Below are positions 49,915-62,920 of a stretch of DNA of 64,000 nt, in pieces. Below the pieces are notes generated by a model. That model worked only from the letters and a program-made list of their open reading frames with translations. It was not told where the DNA came from and made no database searches. Every line of letters begins with the position of its first letter. Position 1 is the stretch's first letter. Origin of the DNA: Rusavskia elegans (lineage: Eukaryota > Ascomycota > Lecanoromycetes > Teloschistales > Teloschistaceae). The position numbers and the translations under genes are program-made. Location of the stretch: the NCBI GenBank assembly GCA_011316305.1, contig SAUG01000085.1, forward strand, positions 1-64,000, read 5' to 3'.

Positions 49915-50492
49915 CGTCGTGCGGTTGGATAGATAGGGCGGTTAATGTTCTGCACTGGAATTAGTGGCCTCTCTATATATTTCTACTACCATTATTATCG
50001 GAAAATACTCACATTCGATAATATTTTTTCGTCTTATAATTCAGATCTTACCCTAGTCATAACGTTTGCAGATACTTGAGAGGAGGAGGTGGTATAATAG
50101 CGATCGGTGCTCGCCTTTTAAGTCATTCTAGAGAAGACAAGGCTGCGAAATCTGCGGTCCCTTAATAATTGCCAATGGAACCGTTCCATTTGGTCATTAT
50201 TAAGCTCAGTCAATAGACTACACCCAGCCTCACCCAAAAGTCAATAATCAACACCACCGCGCTGCATGTGTCAACACCAAGAGTGCGCAGGACTCTTAGC
50301 ATACTGTACAGCAGTATCCCCATTGCCCGGAGCGAGCGTGCATCTCATTGACTGACACCATCAAGTCGTCTGATCATCGCCGGCATTGATTAGTGGGGGT
50401 GGCCCAGTGTTACCGGCTTCTTTACGAGGTCATTCAGCTGAGCAATTCAGTGCTACAGGGCAGGCCAGTGTTCGGATCGGAGATAGGCATTA
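49915..50492. promoter_or_regulatory. upstream region of the minus-strand gene
   Basis: No gene seen. Positions 49970-50100 are AT-richer, and an imperfect palindrome lies at 50161-50204. It ends at the TA target of the MITE. Confidence 0.4.
50161..50204. repeat. imperfect palindrome, about 21-bp arms
   Basis: CTTAATAATTGCCAATGGAAC pairs with GTTCCATTTGGTCATTATTAAG with few mismatches and almost no loop. Perhaps a regulatory operator or a tiny foldback element. Confidence 0.6.
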
Positions 50493-51097
50493 GGGGGTTT
50501 CAGACCTAAAATTTCGATGATTTCGAATCTGATTTCGGACGAAAGGAGGATTTGAAATCAGGGCAGAGGTGATTTGAAATCAAAAAGTGAAATTACGTCC
50601 GGAGGAGATTTCACCATCTGATTTCAAATCATACACCTGATTTAACTAGCGTTTGATAACTTTTAATGGTTGTATCTCTATTTCTTATAATTATCTTGAT
50701 ATAACTCGCCTATTTTAATCTCGCTATTACCTAACATGCTTTCATTGACCGACCGGGAAGCTATAGGGAATTGTTATCGTTAACTGGAAGAGCCGCAGGA
50801 GTTCGGATAGAGTTCTTAAAGATTTTACGTACTATCGCGACAGATTTCAGAGGTAGAAAGATAAAAAGATAAGGAGATAGAAAAGTAGATGGCGAGAAAG
50901 CAATAATAATAATATATCGCGGGTAGAAAAAGTAGTAAAAACTTCTCGCCTAAAACCGCTGCTAACTATATTATACTAGACCAGACGAAATCCTTCAATT
51001 TAATGAAATCTGATTTGAAATCACACTATACAAGATGCGTTCAGAGCAAAATCAGATTTTGATTCGAAATCATCGAAATTGTAAATTTGAAACCTTC
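50493..51097. mobile_element. 605-bp MITE with TA target duplication
   Basis: Inverted ends of about 45 bp: left GGGGGTTTCAGACC, right (reverse complement) GAAGGTTTCAAATT, both leading into the shared block ATTTCGATGATTTCGAATC. TA flanks both sides (50491-50492; 51098-51099). The sub-terminal parts repeat the palindrome TGATTTGAAATCA or close variants at least five times. The centre (about 50650-50960) is AT-rich with no coding capacity. It is of Tc1/mariner type judging from TA, but unrelated to the 5046-5925 element. Confidence 0.75.
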
Positions 51098-51315
51098 TAT
51101 TATCATGCCGGTAAATGTAGCTAGACTTTATACCGCGTACTATAGAACGAGCAGCTTGCTAAAATTACGTTCTAGATTTAAATACGCCAACCTCTCGTTT
51201 CCGTAACAACTAACAAGTATTTCGAGAAGCCCCGAAACCCAAGTCTCGTGCCCATCGGGCGCGTCCACTGCTTGCCATCAGCAAATCAAATATACAACAA
51301 CAGTAGAAGAGATTT

Positions 51316-52300
51316 GTAATCCACGGCTTGGACGGATCAGGCAAGACGAAGGTATATCTCGAGTTTGCGGAAGAATATCGCGAAGAGTAGACGTATTCGA
51401 TCTATATATACTCTGTTTTCGTAATAACGATACTTTAGATTCTGGGATATATTTTAAATAGACGCAAGCAGTACAGAGAATTTAGAACGCGGCTATCTAT
51501 AGGTAGCTAAAGCCTGTAGACTGGAATCCTAAATATCAATCGTCTAACTATAGCTGTTTAATATATCGGAACCGTAGATTTTAATTTTAGATAACGCGGA
51601 TAATTTTCGTTTGGATATCTCTTCGTACTTTCCGGTAGATATTCGAGGGGTTATCATGATTACGATTCGGAATCCGGACTATCCGGTTTATTCCAGCGTC
51701 GGATCGTACGAACTCGGTACTATAACAACGGAAGAAATAGTAACGTTTTTATTCAAAACAACTGAAGCTGGAATGGAAAATATATTCAACCGGTCGACGC
51801 GAACAGCAGCGGAACCAGTCGTGCGGATCCTAAAACATTTGGCGTTCGCGATTATCCAGGCCGGAACGGTAATCCGACAGGGCTATTATAAAATAGAAGA
51901 ATATCGAATTTTTTTTCTTTCGGCGTCGTAAAGAGCTTCTAAATCAGAAAGTTATATAAAGTCGAAAAAATTATCGTTATATAATATATACGATTTAGGA
52001 AATATTCCGATATATAATCGAAAATATATCTAGTAAAACCGAATAAAACGTTTTTATATTACTTTAGATATTCAGCTTTTTCTATTATAAAGGTATTTCG
52101 GACGAGATTTTCTATCGTATATAATGTAGTTTTTATAACGTTAAATCGTCTAACTAAAGAGTTTTATATCAATTAAAAATACTATTTTATTAATCTAATC
52201 AGAAATAATATATCTATTTTTTTTTCGAAAAGCGATATTAATTCTATAAACGTTTTTTTTATTTATCGCGATAAAAATAATTTATTCTCTTTTTATTTCC
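51316..52300 (+). pseudogene. NB-ARC (NLR-type) gene relic
   Basis: NB-ARC ATPases are the switch domain of NLR proteins, which in fungi act in non-self recognition and regulated cell death. Seen in order: P-loop GLDGSGKT (51325-51348), kinase-2 ILILDNAD (51578-51601) preceded by a TAG where Trp is usual, the RNBS-B-like IMITIRNPDY, and a GLPLAL-like HLAFAIIQAG (near 51840-51870). A 107-codon open frame covers 51611-51931; beyond it EIFYRI-type winged-helix residues appear between stops. Frame changes between P-loop and kinase-2 mean an intron or an indel. Mutation density rises to the right into RIP-mutated DNA. Effector and repeat domains are not recognisable. Confidence 0.7.
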
Positions 52301-52544
52301 TCGTTTATTTCTGGATTCGAAATTAAATAAATATAAACGATAAAGATATAATATAGAAATAGACGATTACGATAATAGTTCTATCGATTTTATAGATTTT
52401 TAAAAGGACGGACTATCGATTCCGATAAGCTATAGTACTATATATCTATATCTACTTTAATTTTTAAAAAATCGGAAAATTTTCGCTTGAAGATATTAGC
52501 GAAAATTATCGGCGAATAGCCGATAACTTTATATTTATATATAG

Positions 52545-52785
52545 CGAGATAGATCGAAAATAGAAAACGTTATAACTAACGAAACGATTAGTAAAAATAT
52601 ATAAAAAAAAATCCAGACGACGAATATTTTGATATTTTCGATTCAGTATATAATTTTACTATTAGATATAACGAAATAAATCGAAGATAAAAGACGTTAT
52701 ATCTGACGGAACGAATAGTAGAAAAAAAATTCTGGACGAAAAATATTTTGATATTGTCGTTTTAGCCTATATATTAAAATATTTG
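52545..52785. repeat. two-copy tandem repeat, about 127 bp
   Basis: Unit 1 starts at 52545 and unit 2 at 52672. Both run from CGARATARATCGAARAT through a GACGTTATA-like block to GAATATTTTGATATT or the like. They differ mainly by transitions. Might encode a repeat unit of the former NLR protein, or be unrelated. Confidence 0.55.
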
Positions 52786-53045
52786 AAAAAAAATCTTTAG
52801 AATAAATTAATATCTTATCGATAATTTTCTAATTCTAAAAATAAATCGAACGATCGAAAAATAAAATAGTATGATTTTTTTATTCGATTATAGAAAATAT
52901 TTATAGTTAGATACGTTTATAAAAGATATTTTATAGTTTCGACAATATTTTATATAGATTAGTAGATTAATCTGATATCGGATGTATATAGATATACGTA
53001 AAAAAATTAAAGAAAATAATTATATTAAAATAGTATACTTGCAAC

Positions 53046-53367
53046 GTTATATTTCAATATTTAACAAAAGAAACTGAAAATATAAACGAATAAATCTAAA
53101 AAGAATATTATAGCAAGATTTAAAAAATTTTAATTTCTATTAATTTCTATATTACTACGGTCCTAGCAATTTTTCGAATACGTCGAAAAATTTTTACGAT
53201 TTTATAGTTCGTAGTTAATCTATTAGTTATCGGTATAAACTATTCTAATAAATACAATTGATTTTCTTTTTATTATAATATAATTATACGTTATATTTGT
53301 AAATATAAATATATTTATAAATCAAATCATTTTTAAAAATAACTAATTTTCGGTAGTTTCTATAACA
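53046..53367 (+). repeat. diverged family-1 LTR fragment
   Basis: Positions 53201-53367 follow the family-1 LTR block order (TTAATCTATTAGTTATC..., the ATACGTTATA-like block, TAGTTTCTATAACA). The start is uncertain and I find no TSD. Confidence 0.45.
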
Positions 53368-53813
53368 GCGTCTTCTATTATATCTATATATATTTCGTTC
53401 GAAATTGATATCGTATAAAACTATCGACGATATAAAAATATCTAAATTTATTACTATTTTAAATCAATTCCTCTTTTAGTACTACGGTAATTCGAAACAA
53501 AGAAAATTCAATGACGATTAGTAAAAAATATAATTCGATTGGTTTACGTTATATATTCGAAAGACAATTATAAAATATAACAATTTAGTAACGTAATAAT
53601 TCAAAATCTTTATAGATATATATAGTTAATATTATTATCTTTATTTAAAATTTCAATATACTTGCTAGTTAATATATATATTAATTTATAAAGAATTTCG
53701 AATAATTCTAACGGTTCCGCTACTACCGCTATAAAATTAATATTTTATAATCTCTAGTAATAGATCTTTTTAGAAATTTATCGGTTTTATACAGTCGTAG
53801 AATTAGACTGGCC

Positions 53814-56800
53814 GGTTCGGGTCGGATTTCCGTCGAACTATCGGATATCCGATCCGGTTTTAATAACCCGACCCGGGTTTAACTCGCTAAACGGTCGGGT
53901 CGGATTATAGATTTTAACCCGAAAATTCGATCTAAAAACCCGACCCGATCCGATTTATAATTATATTCGATAGTTAAATACGAAAGTAATTACAGATAAT
54001 ATAAAATAGTAATATATTCTATTTAATACTAGCTTATATAATATTTATCTATAAATATTAACTTATATACCAGTACTATATAAATAGTATTATTTTCTTT
54101 TAAATAATTCTATAGACGTATATCTTTCTTTTAGAGCTTTTAATTTTTTAAAGTTTATTATTAACTAGCTATTATTACGTCCCCGGCTATACCTCTAGAT
54201 TCTATATTAACTTTTTAATAAACTAGGCGTCCTTTTACCAAATAGTAATACGTTTAGTATAAATTACGGCTAGTTAATAATCTATAAAGAAAAAGTATAG
54301 TCGGATATATATAGTAATATAATAAAATAATATATTTATTTATTAGAAAAGTAACTATATATATCTCTATTATATTCTATAAAACTATTAATACTATATT
54401 TTATATTCTATCGATTTCCCTATTTATATATATAGTAGCGACGTCGGTAAGAATTTCGCGATATAGTCTAACGAAAGGTATTTTAGAAATAAAAGGTTCG
54501 AAGCCCTTCTAGTATCTATAGATTTCTTAAAATATAACGGTTCCAGGCTTTTATTTATATTTCTTTCAATAGATTATTAACTAGACTATTTAGAATATAT
54601 TATTCTAGAATATTACTAGTACTATAGCGCTATAAAATTTCTTTTTACTTTTCTTTTTACCTTTTCCGATTCTACTTCCTCGAATCTTCGCTATATCTCT
54701 ATAGGTCGGAATTAATTTTTTATCTAAAATAGTTTTAGCGTTAATATATAATTAATTATATTATTTTAATATATTACCTCTATTTAGAATCGAATATACT
54801 ATATATTACGCTACAACGAACGAAAGGAATAAAAGATTAATAATAAAATAAAGTATAATACGGTACGATATTTAGAATATTAATATTTTATTTTAATAGT
54901 TAATTATTAAAAAATAGAAAAATAGAAATAAGATAAAGATAATCGTCGGCTATACTATAGCTAAAAAGTTAAAACTTTTAACGAACCTATATATTTCTAT
55001 AAGCTTCTAGCGTATTTTATTACTATAATATATAGAGTCTTTAGATAATTCTATAACTACTAATTATATTATCCTATTATATTATTTAGTATACTATCTA
55101 CTATATCTAAATTAAAGTTACTATCTATAAAATCTAAATTAGTTATAAACTATAAATACGATAAAAAGTAGTTCGATACCGAATATAAATTTTATAAAAA
55201 ATAGAATATAGACTATATTACGATATATAAATACTTTAAAAAATTTAAAGGAATAGATTTCTAGAAAAACGTAAAAATAGAGACGAGGGCTCTATTAGAA
55301 TAGAACGCTAGAGATTAGAAAATAGACTATAGAATCGAAAAAGAGATCTATAGTAATATAATAAAGTAATATATACTATATAAAATATTAATCTATATAT
55401 AGTATTATATTATAAAAACGATCTACGTACTAAAACTTTTATAGAAGCTATAGAAAAGGCGATAACTATTAAATAGATAAAGTAGAAATAGAGCGAGATA
55501 ATATATTAGAGTAATATATCGAGTATAAATAGAACTATCTAATATAGGAATTTTTATTTTTAATACTTTTTCTAGTCTAATATAACTATTAATAGTCCGG
55601 ATAGATTAATTTTAACGAAGTATATAGCTCTAATTATTAATTTTATCTAGTAATAAATTATTTATTATATCGGCTTCTAAGAACTTTAATCTGCTAGAGT
55701 TCTAGATTCCCTAGAAGAATAGACGGCGTTTATTAAAAAATTTAGTTATAGCGGGAATACGGCTAATAAGTATATTAAATTTCTTTATAGAAAAAAGAAC
55801 AAGAATAGCGATAATATCGTTAAAACTAATAGAAAGAATTAGGTAGTAGAGATATACTCTTCTACGCGAGATAATATTAAATTTAGAGATAATAAGAATT
55901 TAGTTAGAAGTATTAATTTTAATAGTCAGGATAAAGATATAGAAGAGAGTTTTAAACTATCTAAATAATTATACAAATCGAGGAATAATAATCTAGAAAT
56001 AATATATTATCTATATATATTACTATACTAATACCAAGTAAAAAGTATATTAGGCCAATCTATTTAATATACTTTTAAAATTCTCTTTAAATAGATTTTT
56101 TTCTAGAAATATAACGCTATTTTCTACTTCTACCTGATTAAATATATCCTATAGTTCTTCTAATACTTCGTCGGGATCTAAATCTATAGTATAGTTATAG
56201 TATTTAATTATTATCGTCTGTTCTATATACTATAGAATTATTTAGGCTCGATTCTACCGATAAATTTTCCTAATAAAACTAAAAGTCCGTTTAATTCCGA
56301 CTAAAGATATTAGATAGAAAAGAATATCGCGAGCTATCTATACTAATTTTAGAAAATTCGAAATATTATTTTTCTAAAATATCCAGTTTAGATTATTTTT
56401 AGTAGTATTAGCGCGAAGGTATCGATTAGCTTCGGAAGCAGATACTCGAAGACGTTAAAGCTATTAAAAAAAACTATTTAAAGTAATTATAGCAGGCTAT
56501 TAATTAGTTAGTATACTTTTAATATATTACTATTATATATTACTTTATTTTTCTTTCTATAATAGGTTCTATAATTTAGTAGATTAATAGAGGCCCTATA
56601 GTATTTATTAAAATATTTTTTAAACTCGTTCCGATATTTATCTATATACCCCGAATATTCTTTTATATCTTTCTTCTATTTATCGGTTTTCTAGTTTCGA
56701 TAAAGGTTAAACTTTACTATAGAATTAAGAATATTTATAAGGTTATATATTAGTTTTCTTTTATCTTTAATACGAGAAAAATATTTAGTAAATTTAGTAA

Positions 56801-58957
56801 AAGTCTTTTTATAAACTATTAGTACTATCGCCTTTTAAAGATAGTTCGAAGCTTTTATAACTTCCTATACTTTAATAAAATAATTATAAAGCGTATTATA
56901 AAGTCGATATACTAGATAAACTCTAACGCTTATAGTTCGCGAAACTATTAAAGTAATTTTATAGACCGGTTGCAGTATACTATCTATAAAGAAAAAAGAT
57001 TACTATTTATCTATATTAAAGGTAATCCTTTATATTTATAGGTTTTACGAATTCTTTTTAAAGATTTTATTAATAGTTTAGTAAAGTGGATATCTCCTTT
57101 AAATTATAAAATAAGTCGAATTCTATCGAATACGAATATTTTAAATAAGGTTCTTAGTATAGAAATCAGGGTCGGCTCTATTCTAAAGTTTTTTAAAACG
57201 AAGTTTATATTAAAAGAAAATACCGGAATAGATAGTAATAGCGCGAGCTTAAAAATACTATTAGTATAAAAATTATATAATTTATATTACCTATATATAT
57301 TATCTTTTTTATAATATTCGATAGGCCGGTACTAATAGCTATAATTTATTTATTATCTAGCTAATAGATAAAGCTATCGCCTAATATTTATAATCTAATA
57401 GCTTTAATAAAGTTTTAGGCTACTAGAATAACTATATAAACTAGATAAAATAGCGAGTTTTATAGTCGATTCTATCGACTATTAAGTCGACTGAAAGTCT
57501 TTTTAAATTTTTCTTTTAACGTTAAGTTAGAGCTAGTATTATCGGTAATAATACTTAAAAGCTGCTATTTAAACTAGAAAAACTCTAAAAGCGTTAATAG
57601 CTTTTAGTACTATAAACGGTCGGAGTAATTTATAAATAGAGATATAAATCTAAATAGACGTTTCTAAAGTTAAAACTACGTATTAATCTAGTATACGAGT
57701 ACTTCTAAATACGCGACCTTCTATAAATTTAACTAGATATCTAATATAAATAAAATACGTTCTATAGTTTTTAAATTAGATTTAATTCTATTATAGATAG
57801 TTTTAAATTTATTAAAGATTATTATTAAAAGTTATATACGCTTAAATAGCTATATATCTAGACGAAGTATTTATAGTAGTTTTCTAAAATTCGCGTTTTT
57901 AATAGTTTGGATTAATAGATTTAGATTCAAGAAAATCTTATATAGATATTTATTTTAGGCGTTTTAGTCGAAAGTAGAATCCAGTTTAATATAGCTTTTC
58001 TTCTATTATTAAATAAATAAGCTTTATATTATCTCTTTATATTACTATTTACTATTTACTATTTACGCGGATAAATATTATTTTAATATTAGATTAGAAG
58101 TTATATCGCTTAGATCCGTAGTAACTATTAGTTAAAAGATATTTTTTTATAGTAGATATATTTAAAGAACTAGAAGCTATAGAATAGTCGAAAATCTTAA
58201 AATAGTATTTATATATAATTTTAGATAGACTATCTATTATTAAAGCTATCTAGTAGAATTTATTCTACTAAAACGACTTTCTTTATATTAAAGCCTTTTT
58301 TATTTATAGAGGATCAGCTGTTTTCTTTCGAATTCTATTTTTAATATCTATAGTAATAGGAATACTAGACTACTATTATTAGAAATCTTAATAGTAATCT
58401 ATATCCTATTAAATAAATTTATTATTATCCCGAAATACTAGTTCTAGATAGTCGGCTCGAATCTTATCTACTATATCTTTAATAATCTATTATTACTCTC
58501 TATATAAACGATTAAATTTAGCCGGATTTCCGGTTATAGATAGGTTTAGAAACTGGTTTATAGATTAACTAGGATAGATATTATTTAACGAAGATCTAGT
58601 AGAGAGACCTTCGCTAGCCGTATCGGTCTAGAGAATAAAAAGGCGAGGATCGATATTTATATTAGATGTTTTATATTACGTTTCTATAATAGTAATATAG
58701 AAGGATAATATAGATATATAGATACTAAATAATAATACGAATAGAATTAATTATTTAATAAACGATAATAAAGAGTATATATTAATATTAGAAATATCTA
58801 AAGTTTTTAGTATATCGTTAGAAAAAAATAGGATTTATAGATAGTATAATATAGGAAAAAAATTATATTTTAATATTAGAATTATATTTTTATTCGCGAT
58901 TTTAGCGTTTTAGCGGGTCGAATCCGGGTACTCGACCCCGATCCGACGGCCAATCTA
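53814..58957 (-). mobile_element. hAT transposon, 5.14 kb
   Basis: Ends TAGACTGGCC and GGCCAATCTA with a perfect 8-bp TSD CGTAGAAT (53806-53813; 58958-58965). The transposase relic is on the minus strand (about 58600 to 56100); the hAT dimerisation end is at about 56350-56220. The outer hundreds of bases are full of GGGTCGG-type motifs, likely transposase-binding repeats. Compared with the hAT at 15540-19803 it has an additional 1.2 kb (about 54720-55960), in which I recognise nothing. The ~1.1-kb hAT hosting 15540-19803 is a deletion derivative of this type. Confidence 0.9.
56100..58600 (-). pseudogene. hAT transposase remnant
   Basis: The minus strand aligns with the relic at 16050-19300 and with the plus-strand relic in 27778-42387. 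The C-terminal dimerisation region near 56350-56220 keeps the ANTTKNNL and IER.FSFI pattern. Catalytic DDE residues cannot be placed with certainty owing to RIP and frameshifts. Confidence 0.65.
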
Positions 58958-58965
58958 CGTAGAAT

Positions 58966-59362
58966 TAGTTTTTTACTACTACTAAATAATTTTAATAAAT
59001 TCTATAATCTGTATTTTTTAGAATTTTGAAATAAAGTAATAGTAGTGACTATATCTATCTATAAACGTTTTGAATTATTACGTTACTAAATTGTTACGTT
59101 CTATTATTACGTTCCAAAGATACAACGATTGGTTTATTACCGTTTTCTTGTTCTTCGAAAATACGGAATACGAAATAGACCATCTAAAAAGTCAAACGTA
59201 AACGAATTTATTGATTTATCGAACTATATTTTTTATACCTTGATTTTATTTATATATTCCTGGCATTTACAAGGTATATATATTATATATATTTCAATCC
59301 AACCGATCTATATTTAAAAATATATCAATAACTAAATAATATACGATATAATTTTATATAAC
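58966..59362. other. spacer between hAT and LTR element
   Basis: It includes the right half of the foldback element and a lightly mutated AT-rich stretch (59129-59317) with a 62-codon frame that has no coding look. Confidence 0.5.
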
Positions 59363-59774
59363 TATTACGTCCACGATTTTATAGAAGCACGTTAGAAAAT
59401 TGACTAGATAAGCGAGCCCAATTATCTATAGCCGCCCGTAGCCGCTATAGCCGACCTTTATAATAGGATTTTTTAGCGGACGGCTATTTATCGATACTAT
59501 CGGCTATTTTTATTATATATATCGTTTCTTTATTTCTATTAGATAGCTTCTTTTATTAGTTATTAATATAATTATTAAATATATTTCTACTATTTTCTAT
59601 TAATTACCTCCGTAATATAGACGTTTTATAATATTATAACCGTATCTTCGCGGCTATACGGAATTAATTATAATAATTTATACTAGGATTCTTTTACTAT
59701 TTAATAGTTCGGACTATATCTACGGCTATAGCTAGACTCGAGCGTAATACCTTTTAATATATAAAGACGTTATA
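59363..59774 (+). repeat. 5' LTR
   Basis: 412 bp, TATTACGTCC to GACGTTATA. Carries the family-2 GCCGCTATAGCCG motif. Confidence 0.9.
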
Positions 59775-59842
59775 TTTTAATAACTCCGGAAGATAAATAA
59801 AGATCGGATTTTTATATAGTTAATATTATATAGATAATCTAT

Positions 59843-62640
59843 AGAGGCTTTAATTAATTTAATAGATATTTAAAATATTATATCGGAAGAATATATAAAA
59901 AGATTTAACATCCTTTTAACTAAAAAAATAGAACCTTACTTTATAGAAACTATTAATACGATAAAGTTCGTTAGAATTAAATATTAAACTAAATTCCTAT
60001 AGATATAGAGTAATAGATATAAAAAAAATTATTTTCGATATTATAAAAATATAAAAAGATATCTATTTAGATATCCTATAGCTTATATTATAATATCTAG
60101 AGATTATTTAGAAAACGATATAGATAAAAATAAAAAACTATCTATTTAATATATCTAAAAGGTTAGCCGAAATAAAAAAGATATATAATATTTTTATTTA
60201 AAAATAATAGACTAAAAAGAAAATAGCTACTATAAATAAAATTCTAAAACTATTTAAAAATATCTAGAATATATTAAAAGAACCGGAAAGAAAACCATTT
60301 TTACCGGATTATATATAGAAAGATTATAAGATTATTACTACGAACCTCTATAAGCTAAAAGCTAGATCGATCTATAGATTAAATAATAAATAATCGAAAG
60401 TACTACGAAAATATATTAATTATAACTTTAAATAAAAATATATATACTATTTTAATTTAAAAATAGGATAGCCGGTAATATTTATTCTATATAAAAACGA
60501 AAACCTTCGACTTTATATTAATTTTAGACGATTTAATATAGTAATATAAAAGAATAAATACCTTTTATTTTTTCTAGCAGATCTTAAAAATAGAATTAGA
60601 GAAGTTAAATAGTTTACTAAACTCGATTTAAAGAATACCTTTAATTTATTATAGATTAAAAAAGAAAATAAATAAAAGACGGTATTTAGAATAAAATATA
60701 GATTATTTAAATATTTAGTAATATCCTTTAAATTAATAAACGCTCTCGCGAGCCTATAAAAAGCAATTAATAAAATATTATACGACTATTTGGATAGTTT
60801 TATTATAATCTATATAGACGACGTACTAATATTTTCTTATATAAAGGAAAAATATAGTTAATATATTTATAAAATATTATAAAGATTTTAGAAAAATAAT
60901 TTTAAAATTAAAAAAAAAATTAGAATTTTTTAAAAAAGAGATTATATTTCTAGAATATATAATTAAACTAAAAAGTATTACTATATAAACTAATAAACTT
61001 TAAATAATAAAAAAATAGCTAGTTCCTAAAAATAAAAAAGATATTTAAAACTTTCTAGATTTTAAAGGATTCTATTAAAATATAATAGGAAAATATATAA
61101 AAAAGACTATTTTTTTAATAGATTTTTTATAAAACGATAAGATATTTTAATAGATATAAATAGAAAACGAAGTATTTAAAAAACTTAAATAGAACTTCGC
61201 GAATAAAAAAGTATTAGATATATTTAATCTAGAAAGATAGATTATACTATATATAGATATATCGGATAAAACCTTAGATTTATATATAATATAAAAGAGT
61301 AAATTATTAGACTATTATTTAAGAAAATATATACTAGTTAAAGGAAATTATACGATAATAGATAAAAAAATATTAGTAATTATTATAAATTTTATATATT
61401 AGAAAATATATATAATCGAGTTATCGAAAAAAGTAATAGTTTATACTAACTATAAAAACCTTCTATTACTTTTAATTAATAAAAAATTTAACTAAAAATA
61501 AATAAAATAGTTAAAAGAAATTATCTATTACGATTTTAAAATATAATATATTAAAGGTATAGATAATATAGTAGTAGATATTTTTAATTAAAAAGCAGAC
61601 TATAAAGCTATAGAAAAAATAAATAGACCGTTACTAAAAAGAAACAAAAAAGTTCTATAAAAAACGGAAATATTAGAAGAAATAATAGATATTATTTAAT
61701 AAACGTAAAATTCTAAAATAGTAGAATATTATAAAATAGTAAAGATTTTAAAAAGAATTTAGAAAAAAACTAATATACTAATATTTAAAAAATATATTAA
61801 AAAATATATAAAAAACTATTCCGAATATTCGATATTTAAAAAAAATAGATAAAAATCTATTAGTAAGCTTTAGTTTATATAAATACCGGAATAACCGTAT
61901 TAATATATTACGATAGACTTTATTATAAAACTTCCGGAATTAGTTAATTATTATATATAAATACTATATAATATAATAGTAATAATCGTAGACGGATTTA
62001 CGAAATACGTAAGGTTTATATTCTATAAAATAATAATAACAGCGGAATATTTAGTATTTCTACTATTTAAAACGGTTTTTTATAAAAATAATATCGTAGA
62101 GAAAATTATATCGGATCGGAATAAATTCTTTATTTCTAAATTTATAAAGAAATTAATAGAAGTAATAGAAACTAAATAAATAAAATCAATATTATTTTAT
62201 CCGTAAATCGATAGATAAATAGAAAGAATAAATTAGATATTAGAATTATATTTACGAATATATTATTTAGAAAAAGGGGAAAATTAGATCTAATTTCTAC
62301 TAACTACCTAAATAGTAATTAATTCGTTCTATAATAAAGATATTAAAACTATATTAGATTAATTTCTAGATAGTAGAAAACTAAAATATAAAGTAATAAC
62401 TAGAATAAATAAACTAGTAGCGTAAATATTTATTAATAAAATAAAAGAAAATTAGGATAAAGTTAAAATAAAAATCTAAAAAGCTAAAGAAAAAGTAAAA
62501 TAGAAAATTAATAAACTAAAAAGAAACTATAATATTAAAAAAGAAAATAAAATATTTCTATTAATAAAAAATTTTATTAATAAAAAATTAGATAGACTAT
62601 ATATAAGAGCTTTTAAAGTCTAGAATATGAAGAAAATAAT
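59843..62640 (+). pseudogene. gypsy pol remnant: protease, RT, RNase H, integrase
   Basis: Read through stops. Protease-like ALINLIDIQNIISEEYIKRF near 59846-59905, where DSGAT is expected. RT: LYINFRRFN (60520), FTKLDLKNTFNLL (60612-60650), FRIKYRLFKYLVISFKLINA, then the active-site box YIDD at 60811-60822. RNase H near 61200-61600. Integrase: ITIDFIIKLPELA (about 61910), VDGFTKY, ISDRNKFF and a DGQTE-like motif near 62205. The order protease-RT-RNase H-integrase is that of Ty3/gypsy. Trp and Gln codons are mostly stops. Confidence 0.85.
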
Positions 62641-62920
62641 AGTATATTTTAGGCTCCCGACGATAGGAATCTTCCTAAAATTCAACGTCGGACTTTTTAA
62701 AAAAGTAGCTAATAGAATACTATTAGTAAATAATTAATACTATTAGAAAAGAAAGGAATATAAAGTTAAAAAAATTAAAGAGGAAAATAAAAAGATAAAT
62801 AAATTTCTAGTTAAATAGAAAAGGTTTCCCGATAAAAATAATATTTAGGAACCGAGGAAATATTTTAAAGAAATTTAAAGAACTCTAAAAAAATTTAAGA
62901 AAACGCTATAAAAAAAACTA

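Larger units (their letters stand above)
52301..53550. other. RIP-mutated DNA, possible NLR tail and old LTR
   Basis: It contains a tandem duplication (52545-52785) and, at about 53046-53367, a stretch resembling the second half of the family-1 LTR, ending CTATAACA. Nothing else can be assigned. Confidence 0.5.
53550..59125. mobile_element. foldback element split by a hAT
   Basis: About 53550-53640 and 59030-59125 are long inverted repeats; the core AACAATTTAGTAACGTAATA recurs inverted at both sides, with further matches outward and inward. Without the hAT at 53814-58957 the element would be only about 0.4 kb, a MITE-like foldback with hardly any middle. The exact outer ends and TSD are not resolved. 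Confidence 0.6.

Noticed and set aside
59129..59317. 62-codon frame
   Set aside because: AT-rich, hydrophobic by composition only, next to a foldback repeat; no gene evidence.
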